A DNA stretch of 64,000 nucleotides from Antilocapra americana (lineage: Eukaryota; Chordata; Mammalia; Artiodactyla; Antilocapridae). The notes under the pieces were generated by a model that did no database searches, was not told the origin of the DNA, and worked only from the letters and a program-made list of their open reading frames with translations. The stretch spans positions 4,683,987 through 4,747,986 of the forward strand of contig ML664159.1 of NCBI GenBank assembly GCA_007570785.1. Reading direction: 5' to 3'. The translations under genes were made by a program, and so were the position numbers. Shown here piece by piece: positions 12,526 to 25,100 of the stretch (the stretch's first letter is position 1; every line of letters starts with the position of its first letter).

Positions 12526-13687
12526 AACTGAAGGGAAAATTATGGTGCTAAAATCTGAAATAAGCCTAAGTCATATAGGCTTATGATTATAGTCATATAG
12601 TATGACTGTAGTCATATGGTATCTTTTCTTATTGCAAAAGCACTTGTGTTTCGAGAGACTTTAAAAATTGTGCTTTATGAGGACATCATTTCAAGCTTAT
12701 GTCATGCTACTGTTCCTTATAAATGAGTGAATTTTATATTTTGGGCAGAGGAAGTAGATGTTCAGAGTGGACTTCCTTGCAAATATATTGCTGAGAGAAA
12801 TGTTAACAAATGAACAGGAACATTACCTGAGTCCCAGAGCTGAGAGGTGAAGAGCTGAGTCCATACCAGTGACAGTCAAAGGCAAGGTACTAGGCAAAAT
12901 GTCTGAAAGACCCAGATATTGTTCTCTTGAAAGAAAAACAAAAAAAACAACCGTGGGATATCTCTGGAAAGATACAAAAGAATCTAGAATAGGTGGCTGC
13001 TTCCCAGGAGAACTGGGGAGAGAGAAGTGGAAAAGTCTTGCCTTGAGCTCAATTCTCTTTGGTACCATTTGAATGTCATACTAGGTGTGTTTCTCATGAT
13101 AAACAAGCAAAATTTTAAAAAGAATTTAAACGTCTGTGGCAATACACCATTGCAAGCATCAGTCTCTTAAGAACAGTAGTGGTGGAGCTCATGCATGGGT
13201 TCAGGATATCTTTTGGAGGAAAGCTGACAACTCCAAAGGTGGGGAGTAGATATTGGTGCTGAGGTAAGTAAGCCGTTAGGATGAATGTTAGGCTCATGGC
13301 TGGCAACAGGTGGAGATGTGCCATTTACTTTGCTGGGGAGCAGCTAGGAAGGAACAGATAGAACGTGTGAGAGAACTCAAGGATTCTGCTCTGGATATGC
13401 ACGATTTGAAATGCCTATTAGTCATCCATGCAGAGATGTTATATAGGCAGTTGAAACAGGAGTCATTGTTTAAGAAAGGAGTCTGTAACGGAGACTATTT
13501 ACAAGGCATCAGCATATATATCAGCACCAATAAATAGAAATATGTAAGCCACACACATCATTTAAAATTTTCTAGCTGTCAGATTAAAAAGTCAAAGCAG
13601 ATGAAATTAACTTTAACATTCTATTTGACCCAATATGCATAAATACTATTAATTCAACATGTAATCAGTATAAAAATTAATGAGATT

Positions 13688-13804
13688 TTCTTTTTGGTTG
13701 CATCTTGAGGCATGTGGGATCTTAGTTCCCCAACCAGGGATTGAACCTGTGTTCCCTGCAGTGGAAGTGCGGAGTCCTAACCACTGGACCACCAGGGAAT
13801 TCCC
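13688..13804 (-). mobile_element. CHR SINE
   Basis: GAGGCATGTGGGATCTTAGT to CCACCAGGGAATTCCC, antisense, complete head. Confidence 0.9.
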
Positions 13805-14478
13805 AGAGAGAGATTTTTTTCTTCATACTGTTTTAAAATCTGCTGTGTATTTTACACTTATAGCACACCTCAAATAGGACTAGCCACATTTCAAGTGTCA
13901 ACTTGTCACATGTGGTGATGACTACCTACTGGACAGTACAGAACAGTGATGATATTTAAAGCTATGGAACTGGAGGAGTGGAGGGACTGGATTCCGAAGC
14001 ACTTGAACATTTAGAATTCAGGTAGAAGAGGAGGAGCTGACAAATGAGAGTCCACTAAACCAGCAGGAAAACAAGGCAAGAGCAGCCATGAAGAAGGGGC
14101 TGTCAACTGCATCAACTGATGTTGAGAAGTAGAGTAATAGGGAGAGAAGTGACCACTGGGATTGGGAAGAGGGCATTGTTGTTAATCTTGGCAAGACAGC
14201 TTTATTAGACTGGGGGCTCCTCCTTCCGAGCTGGAGAATGGGAGGTGGAAGGTGGAGTTGTCTTGTGCCGACATCTCAAAGGCAACATGTTCCAAACCGA
14301 TCTCTCTTCTCTGGCATCCTGCCTCACTCTCCTCTCCCTGTATTTTGATCTCTACTGAGGGGCCCACGTTAGAAACCTGGGAGAGGTTCTCAAGTCCAGC
14401 CTTTCTCTCAGACCTCATAAGCTATTATTCACAAAGTCATCCATTTCACCTGCGAAACACTTCATCTGTTTCCCTTGC

Positions 14479-14698
14479 CTGCAGACAAGTTGCTTCAGTC
14501 CTGTCTGGCGCTTTTCGACTCTACGGACTGCCACCGGCCGCCTCTATTCATGGAATTCTCCAGGCAAGAATACTTAATGGAGTCGTTTGCCATGCACTCC
14601 GCCAGGGGATCTTCCCAACCCAGGGATCGATTTCACGTCTCTTCTGTCTCCAGCATTGGCAGGCTGGTGCTTTATCACTAGCGCCACCTGGGAAGCCC
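14479..14698 (-). mobile_element. Bov-tA SINE with 11-bp duplication
   Basis: Antisense body flanked by GTTTCCCTTGC at 14468-14478 and 14699-14709. Confidence 0.93.
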
Positions 14699-14962
14699 GT
14701 TTCCCTTGCTCCATCCCTATTTCCCCAGGATAGGCCCTCATACCTCTCATCTTCCTAATATCTAGTCATCCTCATTGTTGTTCAGCCTCTAGCTTTGTCA
14801 CCCTCAAGAGTTCTGTCATGAAGCTTGGCACCACCACAGGTCTGGCGTCCTTGCTGCTCTGCTAGAAATGTCTACCTTGCACGGCTCCTCATGAAACAAG
14901 CTTCGTTGTTCCTACTCTGGAGTTCCTTCTTTCATTCTCAGATCAATTCATTCACTCACTCC

Positions 14963-14964
<2 letters not shown>

Positions 14965-15010
<46 letters not shown>

Positions 15011-15020
15011 NNNNNNNNNN

Positions 15021-15067
<47 letters not shown>
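14965..15067. repeat. (CA)n microsatellite containing a 10-N gap
   Basis: Uninterrupted CA on both sides of N at 15011-15020. True length is unknown. It lies about 0.9 kb upstream of the MFSD1 start codon. Confidence 0.97.
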
Positions 15068-15069
<2 letters not shown>

Positions 15070-15819
15070 AGTTGTTTCATGCTTGCATCTTTATTATCCG
15101 TAACGCTCCCCTCACCTCTATAACACATCCCTTCATAAAGAACCATGACTGACTCATTCTTATTAATTCTAGTTTAGGTATGAACTTCAAGGATCTTTAG
15201 TACGCCCCACCCGCTCCGCCGTCACTTTCCCCTACAGCTGGTCAAACGGTACACTTCCTCTCCAACGCCTTTCCCAAACGCCTTTGCCAGACATTGCCCT
15301 AGTTTCAGCCGCAGTTCTCGCTACACTCATTCACCATACTGTTCTCTAAGATATCAGTTTCTGTCGCTCTCTCCAACGAAACTGTGAACAATCTTCGAGG
15401 TCCGAGAGAGCGTCCCATTCCACTTAGTTTCCCCAGTACCTGAACCGTAACTCGACACATCATAAGGTGCTCAATCAACTGTGTGTTAGTAACAGTAGCC
15501 AAAGAGAGCAGCGCTGCGAGGAGCAAGGCTGCGAGGAGCGAGGAGCGCGGCGCGCGTCCTCGCCTCCTTCGCGCAGGTGGGAGCGCGCGGGCGGAGCCTG
15601 GCGTCGGGCCGCAGGGGAGGCCGGCACTTTCTCCGCAGGAGCCGCGCGGAGTCGGCAGCGGGAGCAAGGCACGGAACGCGAGGACGGCGCGGTCTGCGGA
15701 GGAAGGATAGAGGCCCCCGGCCTCGAAAGTTCCGGGTGAGACAGGTACGCTGCAGTTTCCCCTTGCGCCCCGCCGGCCCGGCCCGCCGGCGGCCACGCCC
15801 ACTCACAGGAGCGCAGCCG

Positions 15820-15867
15820 TTCACGTGACGCCGCGGCAGGTCACGTGAGCGGCTGCGGTCACGTGAG
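15820..15867 (+). promoter_or_regulatory. Three CLEAR/E-box motifs (TFEB/TFE3/MITF type)
   Basis: TTCACGTGAC at 15820-15829, GTCACGTGAG at 15840-15849 and GTCACGTGAG at 15858-15867 share the CACGTG core and nearly the full CLEAR consensus GTCACGTGAC. They lie 80-127 bp upstream of the start codon. CLEAR sites near the start are typical of lysosomal genes, which fits the role of MFSD1. Confidence 0.8.
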
Positions 15868-15946
15868 CAGGGTTTGCTCTAGGCTCCGGCGGCGGCTTCC
15901 TTCTGGAGTTGCGCTTGCTATCCTCCCTCGGTCTCCCGCGGGCTCG

Positions 15947-16118
15947 ATGGAGGACGAGGAGGAGGAAGCGAGGGCGCTGCTGCCGGGCGGCTCGGACGAG
16001 GCTGGCAGAGACGCCGGCGCTACCGCCGCTGCCTCCCGGGCGCTGCAGGCCCTCTGCGACCCCGGTCGCCTAGCTCACCGGCTTGTGGTTCTACTGCTGA
16101 TGTGCTTCCTTGGCTTCG
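15947..16118 (+). CDS. MFSD1: MFSD1 exon 1 (start codon)
   Basis: Starts at ATG 15947 ([12 protein letters not shown]) and ends before the GTGAGC donor at 16119, in phase 1. It encodes the cytosolic acidic tail with the dileucine signal and most of helix 1. The upstream frame stays open to 15845 but has no ATG there, only a GTG, so 15947 is chosen. The ATG context is only moderate: G at +4, pyrimidine at -3. Confidence 0.95.
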
Positions 16119-19100
16119 GTGAGCCGGCCGGCCTTGGGGGGTGAGACTGGTAGTCAAGGAATTCCAGACTGTCTCGGAGTTGCATTGAGCTGCGAGGTCC
16201 TCCCGCCCTTTTTTTCCACCTTCGCGACCCCATCCAAGCCTGTGGCTGGCTATTCAGTGTCCCGAAGGTGAGGGGTCAGGGGACTGAGCTGAGCGACTTT
16301 TGTCCCACTCTTGCTCTCTCAAGAAGTTCCAAAAGCTAGCAATTTGCCTTCTGGGGCTATAGATATGAGAGCATCCCTAGATGTCAAGGCTCCTCTCGTG
16401 ACACTTTGTTTAGAGGGAATTCAGAAAGAATTCAGTAATCCCTTCCCCCAAAGAAGCCTCCAAAAATACTTGAAAGTATCTAAAGAATACTTTTTTTGAT
16501 TGAAGAATTCGTTGGCAGTCGTTTATGTTTCTCTTCGTCTTTGGTGAAATGTATGAGTGTGTCTTGTTGATTGCTTCAGGGGGTAGATGTTTTCTCGTAC
16601 TCCTCCGCTCTGCTAATGTGAAGCAATCATACTGGACTGGACTTGTGCTGTTTGGTTTCAGTTACGAAATTTGGTGACTGTGAAAGCAGTTTCTGGAGCT
16701 GATTTTTAAAATATCTGCTTATTATGTCCCAGCAGCTAATTTTTCCAGTAACATTCTATGTCAGTATCAGCTTGGTGTGAAAGTAATAATGTATTTTTCT
16801 TAGACTCGCTGGATTTGGTGTAATCAACAGGTTTATGGTGGATACCTTTATGCTACTGCTGGAATGTATAAGTAGGCATGGAGGCTGCTTTGGGCTTTAG
16901 TTTCTTTGCATCTCTTTTTGTTCCCCCTCTTCGCACTTTGTGGAAAGATGGTGCCCATTCATTAACTTTGAAGCCCGACATTGATATTCCGTAACATCCA
17001 TTAAAGCAGGATTCATAAAGTTCTGAGTATAGGAACAAAAATCAAGAACAACACAAGACACTTAAAATTGTCTCTACTTTAACAATTTATTTTTAGTGAT
17101 TTTTATGCTTATCTTCAGTGGGTTTCAGAAGTCAGAGTCATAACTTTTCTAATGACAAGTTTCTTTCTTTTGAACTGGTGGCTTTTCATATATACTTCTA
17201 GACAGAGTTAGTGGAGAAACAGAGGCAGCATTATCTCGTGGCCTATCAAAACTCTTGTCGATTTTATTACTGTAAAAAGTCCAACCTCTTTCCACTTCTT
17301 TCTTTATGACCCTCTGGAGATGTTATTATGTGTTCAAGTGGTGGCTTTAGTTAACATTACTAGGAAACTGCTGAGAATGTTTTTGACATTTTTCGTGTGT
17401 GTGTATGTGTGTGTGTTTTGGTAGCTTTAAGGAAAATATAGCTGTTTCATGAAGATGGTAATAAAACAATAGACATAGGAAACAGGATGAAAGTAAGGTG
17501 GAAAATGGCTTCCCTGGTGGCTCATCTGGTTAAGAATCCGCCTGCAATGTGGGAGACCTAGGTTTGATACCTGGGTTGGGAAGATCCCCTGTAGAAGGGA
17601 ATCGCAACCCACTCCAGCATTCTGACTTGGAGAACTCCATGGACTGTGTAGTCCATGGGGTGGCAAAGAGTCAGACACAGCTGAGCAACTTTAACTTTCA
17701 AGGTGTTGATTAACTTCTTCATCCAGGCTCCCAGTATTTGCTGTGTATGCAGGCTAATAATTTATAAATAACTTGGTATGTTTTCTCTGGGTTATTTGGC
17801 TGCAACTTAGAAAGTATTAGTGGACAAGGAAGCAGTCCAAAAAAGTTTCCAGTTTCTTTGAGTCCCTAGTATAAACATTTAAAATCACCATTGGAGTAGT
17901 AATTGCAACTTGAAACTTTTGTATGGAAAGTATTACTAAAAAGAAATTTGCATTTCCTTTTTCTAGGCAGCTACTTTTGCTATGATAATCCTGCTGCCCT
18001 TCAGATTCAAGTTAAACGGGTAAGCTGACTTTTCACCTTTGTTTCTTTTGTTGGCTCTGGAGCAGATATACTGCTGAAGCATCAGCTCTCAGATTGCACG
18101 GTCCAAAACATTGTCCAGTGAATCCATTTGAACATCTGTTGTCACCAAATCTGTGTGGACAAGGAGTATTCTTGACTTGGAATGAGTGGCCACAAAGAAT
18201 TCATTTATGGCACGTATGACTTGATATCATTTCATATCTCAGATAAATAACTCCTGTTTCCACAGTACAGCCCAAAAAGTATTGTGAATTTTTATTGGCA
18301 TTTCTCTCTCCCACTGTGTAATTATCAGAATGACAGATGATTTGGTAGGAGAGCATTTTGCTTTCTTAAATATGTTACTGTTATTTCATTTTTAAAGTGT
18401 GGATACTGATTCCAGAGGATTGTCCATGTCAGTATTTTTGATATTTACAGTTTCCTGTGTATTTAGATTTTTTTTTTCCTTTGTAAGTTTTTTTTACCTT
18501 TGGATAGGGAGAAATACAGATTGGCCCTTCACATTCTAGAATGAATGAGAAAGACCAAGAATTAGTGAAGTAGGGGGAAAGGATATGCTGAAGATTGTCC
18601 TTTTTCATGTGGGTGGAGCCCCACAGCAGGTAGTGCACAGGGAATAGAAATGTAGAAGATACAGGCAGATGTAGGCAGACATGATCCCCAGAGTGCAAGA
18701 GCTGATGGATGCTGAACCCCACGGAGCCTCTAAAATGACTGCAGACTCAAGAAGTTCCCAGGTGTGACCATTTTTCTGGAGGTAGAGGCCAAAGCTGTTA
18801 GTAACAGTAAATGATTAAGAAATGCCTCCACTACCAGAAATAATGTTTTGATTTTTAGTTGCTACACTTAATTGCTTTGAAAAAAATTGTTTTGTTTTCT
18901 TTCCATATAGGATATGCAGGTGAATACCACGAAATTCATGCTGCTGTATGCCTGGTATTCTTGGCCCAATGTAGTTTTGTGTTTCTTTGGTGGCTTTTTG
19001 ATAGACCGAGTATTTGGAATACGGTAAGCTTGGGAAAAATCTCCCTTATGGGTAAATATGATTATTAAGAAAACGCACAACTAGATTAAGTGTTTCTAGA

Positions 19101-22100
19101 AAGAACTCAATAAACTTGTGTATTGAGTGTGTTAATCTGCATCTGTTTGTGTATGTGTGTGTGATTTTGGTTTTTGAAACTTGGTTATGAAACAGTTAAG
19201 TGCTGCTCATGGCATATTGTAACTCAGTTATCTAAAGGTAAATTATGCCCTCAATAGGAATCAGCAAGCCAGGTTCTGATTTCTGTTGCTTCCACTTGCT
19301 CAGCTTAGTTCTTCTGAGCTGTTCCTAGCTTTCTGAGCCTCAGTTTTCTCATTGGTAAAATATCGATAGTATTTCCTGCCTTTCAAGGTGGTTATAAGGT
19401 TGAGGGAGATGGATGCACAGTATTTGACATGTATTTACTGTTGACCTCTCCCAGCCCCAGTGAGATTTTCTCTTATGTCTTTCTTTAGGCATTAAACTTT
19501 TTGTGACTACTCCAGTTAGATGCTGAGGAAGGCATCACATTATTAGCTTTGTCAGTTTTCATCCTGGTGATCGTGTGCTGTTTGTGGAGATTTTAGGAGG
19601 GATGTAGTCTGGACTATTTTTGGAAGGCAGAGGGCAAAATGTCAATGGGCTTTCCAGCCGTGTGTGGTGAAAAAGAATTGAAGAAACTGTATGTGTTTAG
19701 GCTTGGGGACTAACTTTTAAACCCTTTGATGAGTGTATAAAGGAGGACTTTAATTTGCTTAGTCTAAAGGAGTAGAATTTGCTTGAACTTGAAGGAAACA
19801 GATGCCATTTATGTGTGATGAAGATTTTGCTTGATCAGGATAACAAGAGGGACCATGACTTGTCTTGGGAAAACATTCAGTGGACTGTGGTATGACCATT
19901 TCACAAGGATTTTTGGAGGGACTTGTATTTCAGAAGGATGATTTACTCATGTAATCTTTAACGACTCTCCTAATACTGGTATTTTATTACTCTGGGGAAA
20001 CATTAATGAGCTATTCAGAGTATGGAATGTTAGAGTAAGCAGATTTATATCATTTCTCATGGTCCCTGTTTTTCCTTTTAAAAATAGGTTTTAGTTATAC
20101 AGAATTAACGGAGAAGGCAGTGGCAACCTCCAGTACTCTTGCCTGGAAAATCCCATGGATGGCGGAACCTGGTGGGCTGCCATCTATGGGGTCACACAGA
20201 GTCAGACATGACTGAAGTGACTTAGCAGCAGCAGCATACTGAATTAAAACCACTTAAAATTATTTAATTTAGAATTCCTTGGAATCAACCCTAAACTCAA
20301 TAAAATTTTTTTGAAGAATGTCCATTTTTAAATGGGAACCCTGGGAACTTCTTGAAGATTATTTAACAAGTTTTGTTTAAGAGATGATAATGGTTTTAAC
20401 AAATATGTCCTCACCAAAGCCTCTGGAATCCCTTTGGGATTAGAGACCTCTATGGATTAGCATTCATAATGCTAATTATGAATTAGCTAGAAATGGCCTC
20501 GGAAAGCTGCTGACTTCAGAGGCCAAGCAGAACCTCATTTTTCTTCCTTTGGAGGGAATGCAGAGGAGTCCAAGAAATCCAAAGTGAATTATTACTGAAG
20601 GATTTGGTGATAAAGTCTTAATCACTCTCTCTCTCTTTTCCTAACAGATGGGGCACCATCATTTTTAGTTGCTTTGTTTGCGTTGGGCAGGTAAGACAAA
20701 TTGTTTACTGATTCACTGTGAACACTGTCTCTTGAATTCTTGTCTGCTTCCACCAGCACGAATGTGTTTGGTGAAAGCCTAACTTAATTAAGCAGAGTTC
20801 TTAAATGCCCATGTGACATAATGCACAGTTCATTTTAAACCTCGAGACAGACGAACATTGATACTTAAATTTCACGGATTTACTAAGAAGAAACACTAAA
20901 ATCATTGTAGAAGTTGTGTTTCATCATATGTTACTTATTTTGGATTCCTTGAATTTTCTTTTTCATTGATCCTACATTATATTCCACGTTATAGGTGGTT
21001 TTTTCCCTGGGTGGAATATTTAATGCTTTTTGGCTGATGGAATTGGGAAGGTTTGTGTTTGGGTAAGTTATGCATAATTTCATTTGTCTCAACATACTAC
21101 TGTTTCGGGGGCTTCCCAGGTGGCTAACTGGTAAAGAATGCACTTGCGGTGTAGGAGAATTGCAGGAGATATGGGTTCAGTCCCTGGGTGGGGATGATCC
21201 TCTCGAGGAGGAAATGGCAACCCACTCCAGTATTCTTGCCTGGAAAATCGCATGGGCAGAGGAGCCTGGTGGGCTTTAGTCCATGGAGCAAAGTGTTGGA
21301 CACGACTGAGTGACTGAACACATGCACACATCACTGTTTTAGTCTTCATTTATCAATTTATTAAAGATTTGCCACAATATATTACTGTATCTTCTGGAGA
21401 ATTACTTCAAATCCTTGAAATCTCTCCCTCTCTATGTGTGTGTGTCTGTGTGTGTGTGTCTGTGTATACACACACACAGACACACACAACTACTCAGTTG
21501 TCTTAATTTTCCTTTAAAGTAAGCAACAATTTTGAGTGGTAATAGTTAACTCTGATTAGGGTTTGAATATTAAATCGTTTTCCAGAGATGATGTTTTTCT
21601 TAGGTGGTTTGCTTTTCTGGTGTATTGAAGACTGATTTAAACCTCATGTAGAAAAGTATAGACCATCAATTTCTAGCTTGGTGATTAATGTACATTTTGC
21701 TGTTTCTTAGTGGGTAATATGTAGGTCCTTCTGGAACATGTTGAAAAGACTTTAATGGGCAGATTACTAAAAGACCCATAGCTCTCACTGAATTTCAGTG
21801 TCTGTTCTGTAAGCTCATTCTCAATTCAGCCTTGGGCTTCCTGCCTGGAAGGATGCAGACAACCTAACTTGTGTTTTTACAGGTACCAAGGACATCTAGC
21901 CATAGGTGACATATCCCCACAAGTGTTCCAAGTGAGGGAGAAGGGAAAAATGGTTTATAAAAATGTGAAAGGGACTCAGATAGATGTGTGATCAGAAATG
22001 GCCATCCATATAGGATTTGGATTTGTAGAAGACGGGAAATATTTTTAGATGAGGACAGTGGTGAGGAGGACTCAGTGTTTGGATGCAGAGAAGAGGAATC

Positions 22101-25100
22101 TCTTACCTGAAGGTCAATATTTAGAAGGTGCAGAAGGAAAATTAAAATCTGGAAAGTGGGAGAATGTCACATATGGAAAATACTGGCCTAAAAAGTGTGA
22201 ATCTATGTGTTTTCACAAAGTATGGACCACTCTCCCCAGATGAATATTTTATACAGCGTAGGTGATGATGTGGTAGCTCAAATTCCTTTTATTGCCAGGC
22301 AGGGTTGTCATTGCAGTATATTAAATTAACTATACTTAGCAGTATAAAACTATAAATGCAGATTTGTGTGCCTGATGCACAGTGAGGTACAGTGAAAAGT
22401 AGGGGTTTAGAGCAGAGAAAGGTATGTTGCAGGGCTATGCAAGGAGGCAAGGTGGCTCATGCCCTAAAAAACTTCATGCTCCTGGAAGGATTTTGGCAAA
22501 GCATTTTAAAAGACAGATGCAGTCCCCACTGCATGTCTCAGGGTACCTGATCAGCTCGTGTACAATTCTGTTTTTGGCTGATGATGGGTGGTGATGAGGG
22601 AGGCAGTGGGGTAGTGTCACAGGGGATAGCTGTGTCTGTCCTTAAGCTCCCAGAGGCCTGGGCTGTGTGCTCATGGTCAAGTAGTTCTTCCTTTTGGTGG
22701 CGTCAGTTTTCACATCTGCAACACAACTCAGGAAATTTGCACCAAATACTGTTATCTGTGTACTTCAGAGAGGAGCTGCAGCAGAGGATATGGGCAAAGG
22801 CCTGTCCCGGGAAGGCCCCATAGATCCTGCTTGGTTACAAAACAGCCTTTACATTGTGCACTTTGTGGGTCAGGAATTTGGACTGGGTGTGGGGTGGACA
22901 GTGTGTCTGTGAGCCTGGCGTCTGGAGCCTGGGCTGGGCTGACCTGAGGACTGGCGGTGCTGATGGGAGCACCTGCATGTGGCCTCTGTGTGGCTTGGCG
23001 TTCTCATAGTGTGGTGGACTCCGGGTAGTTGGGCTCTGTACACAGTGGCTCAGGGTTCTAAGTGTGAACGTTTGCGTGAAAAGGCAGATAGGCCTTTTTA
23101 TATCCCAGCCCCACCTCCACCACATTCTACTCGTTGAAGCAGTCACAAGCCCACCTAGATTCAGAGGAGGGGAGTAGACACTACCTCTTGATGGGAGGAT
23201 TGTCAAAATTTTACACCTGCTGCATTGCTAACTGTGGTATTTCTTTTAAAAGCTGTGACTTTTCTTTCCTTATTTTAGGATTGGTGGGGAGTCCTTAGCA
23301 GTTGCCCAGAATACGTACGCTGTGAGCTGGTTTAAAGGCAAAGAGTTAAACTTGGTGTTTGGACTCCAGCTTAGCATGGCGAGAATTGTAAGTATGACAG
23401 GTAACAAAGCCAAATAGGAAGCAAAAGGTTGACTCTTGTAACCGTGTCTTAAAGACTACAGGATGAAATATATTTGTGTCTAAGTTGTGTTGATTTTTTA
23501 TATATTTTTCTAGACCATAATGTACTATTTACCTTTAGTGAAGGCATTTCTGCTCTTATTTCACCTAAGAGGAAGCAGTTTCAAATGCTAATTGAACATT
23601 CATTGGTTCAGAGATTCTGAGTATTGGGACGGGCGGATCCCAGAGGTTTTTCTAACTTCTTTTTTTTTTTTTTAATTTATTTATTTTTTTATTAGTTTTG
23701 CCATACAGTGCCATGATATCGCCATGGGTTTACATATGCTCCCCCTCCAGAACCCCCCTCCCTCCTCCCTCCCTCCTCCCTCCCCCCGGGAAATCTCGAT
23801 CCACCAGCCCCGAGCATCAATCCTGGGCTGGTGATTGATTAGACATATGATAATTAACATGTTTCAATGCCATTCTCCCATATCATCCCACCCTTACCCT
23901 CATCCACAGAGTCCACGAGTCTATTCTATACATCTGCGTTCCTTTTGCTGTCTCGCATGCTGGGTTCTCGTTACCGTCTTTCTAAATTCCATATATATGC
24001 GTTAATATACTGTATTGTTGTTTTTGCTTCTGGCTTACTTCACTCTGGATAATGGGCTCCAGTTCCGTCCATCTGAGTAGAACTGATTCAAATGAATTTT
24101 TTTTTAATGCTGAGTAATATTCCATTGTGTATATGTACCACAGCTTTCTTATCCATTCGTCAGTTGATGGGCATCTAGGTTGCTTCCATGTCCTGGCTAT
24201 TGTAAACAATGCAGCGATGAACATTGGGGTACACGTGGCTCTTTCAATTCTGGTTTCCTTGGTGTATATGCCCAGCAGTGGGATTGCTGGGTCATATGGC
24301 AGTTCTATTTGCAGTTTTTTAAGGAATCTCCACACTGTTCTCCATAGTGGCTGTACTAGCTTGCATTCCCACCAACAGTGTAAGAGAGTTCCCTTTTCTC
24401 CACATCCTCTCCAGCATTTATTGCTTGTAGATTTTTGGATTACAGCCATTCTGACTGGTGTAAAGTGATACCTCATTGTGGTTTTGATTTGCATTTCTCT
24501 GATAATTACTCTCTAACTTCTTTACCCATTTTCGGCATTACTGCAGTGAAAGTCTTTGCGTATGGTCATCCAGGCTCTGCTTGCACATTTCTAGTGGTAA
24601 GAAGCTCTCACTCATTTACTACAGTTAACCTTTTGTTTTTAAGCAAATTCTCAAAGTCGTGTCACTTTATAAAGCATCCAAATAGTTTTTCTTCTTATTT
24701 GTTTATTTGGCTGCCCTGGGTCTTCGTTGTGGCACGTGGGTTCTTTACTTGCAGCTCGTGAACTCTTAGTTGCAGCATGTAGATCTTAGTTCCCCAGCCA
24801 GGTATTGAACCTGGGTCCCTGCACTGGGAGCATGGAGTCTTAGCCACCGGACTACCAGGGAAGGCCCAACTACAGTTAACTTTGTGAAGCTCAGTCTCCC
24901 ACAGAGATGAGATCTGCCTGCACAATTAGCTTGTACTGGTTGTTGGACTTCTGCCTTCTAGTGAGTGTTTATTTTCTCTGTCAGGCACTAGCATTTTGCT
25001 TACCAAGACAGATCTGAAGGTCTTGGTCAGGCATACTCATTTCCTGTGCTTGTCTAAACCATGTGGCCTGGGTTTCAGTTCCCTGACTGTGGTGCTCCTG

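Larger units (their letters stand above)
15490..16150. promoter_or_regulatory. MFSD1 CpG-island promoter
   Basis: GC- and CpG-rich block with clusters of CGCG and GCGC in an otherwise AT-rich window. It runs from the 5' flank through exon 1 into the first bases of intron 1. There is no obvious TATA box, so dispersed initiation is expected. Overlapping open frames on both strands here (to 15802-15828) are by-products of GC richness. Confidence 0.85.

Noticed and set aside
14825..15146. ORFs of His-Thr or Cys-Val repeats
   Set aside because: Translation of the (CA)n microsatellite and N gap.
15305..15824. Long overlapping ORFs on the minus strand in the CpG island
   Set aside because: High GC lowers stop frequency. 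Arg/Ala/Pro-rich translations overlap in several frames, with no domain and no splice support. A bidirectional promoter transcript is possible but not shown.
15845..15946. In-frame extension upstream of the MFSD1 ATG
   Set aside because: It would start at GTG inside a CLEAR box. No ATG precedes 15947 in this frame, and known MFSD1 begins at the acidic ME- segment.
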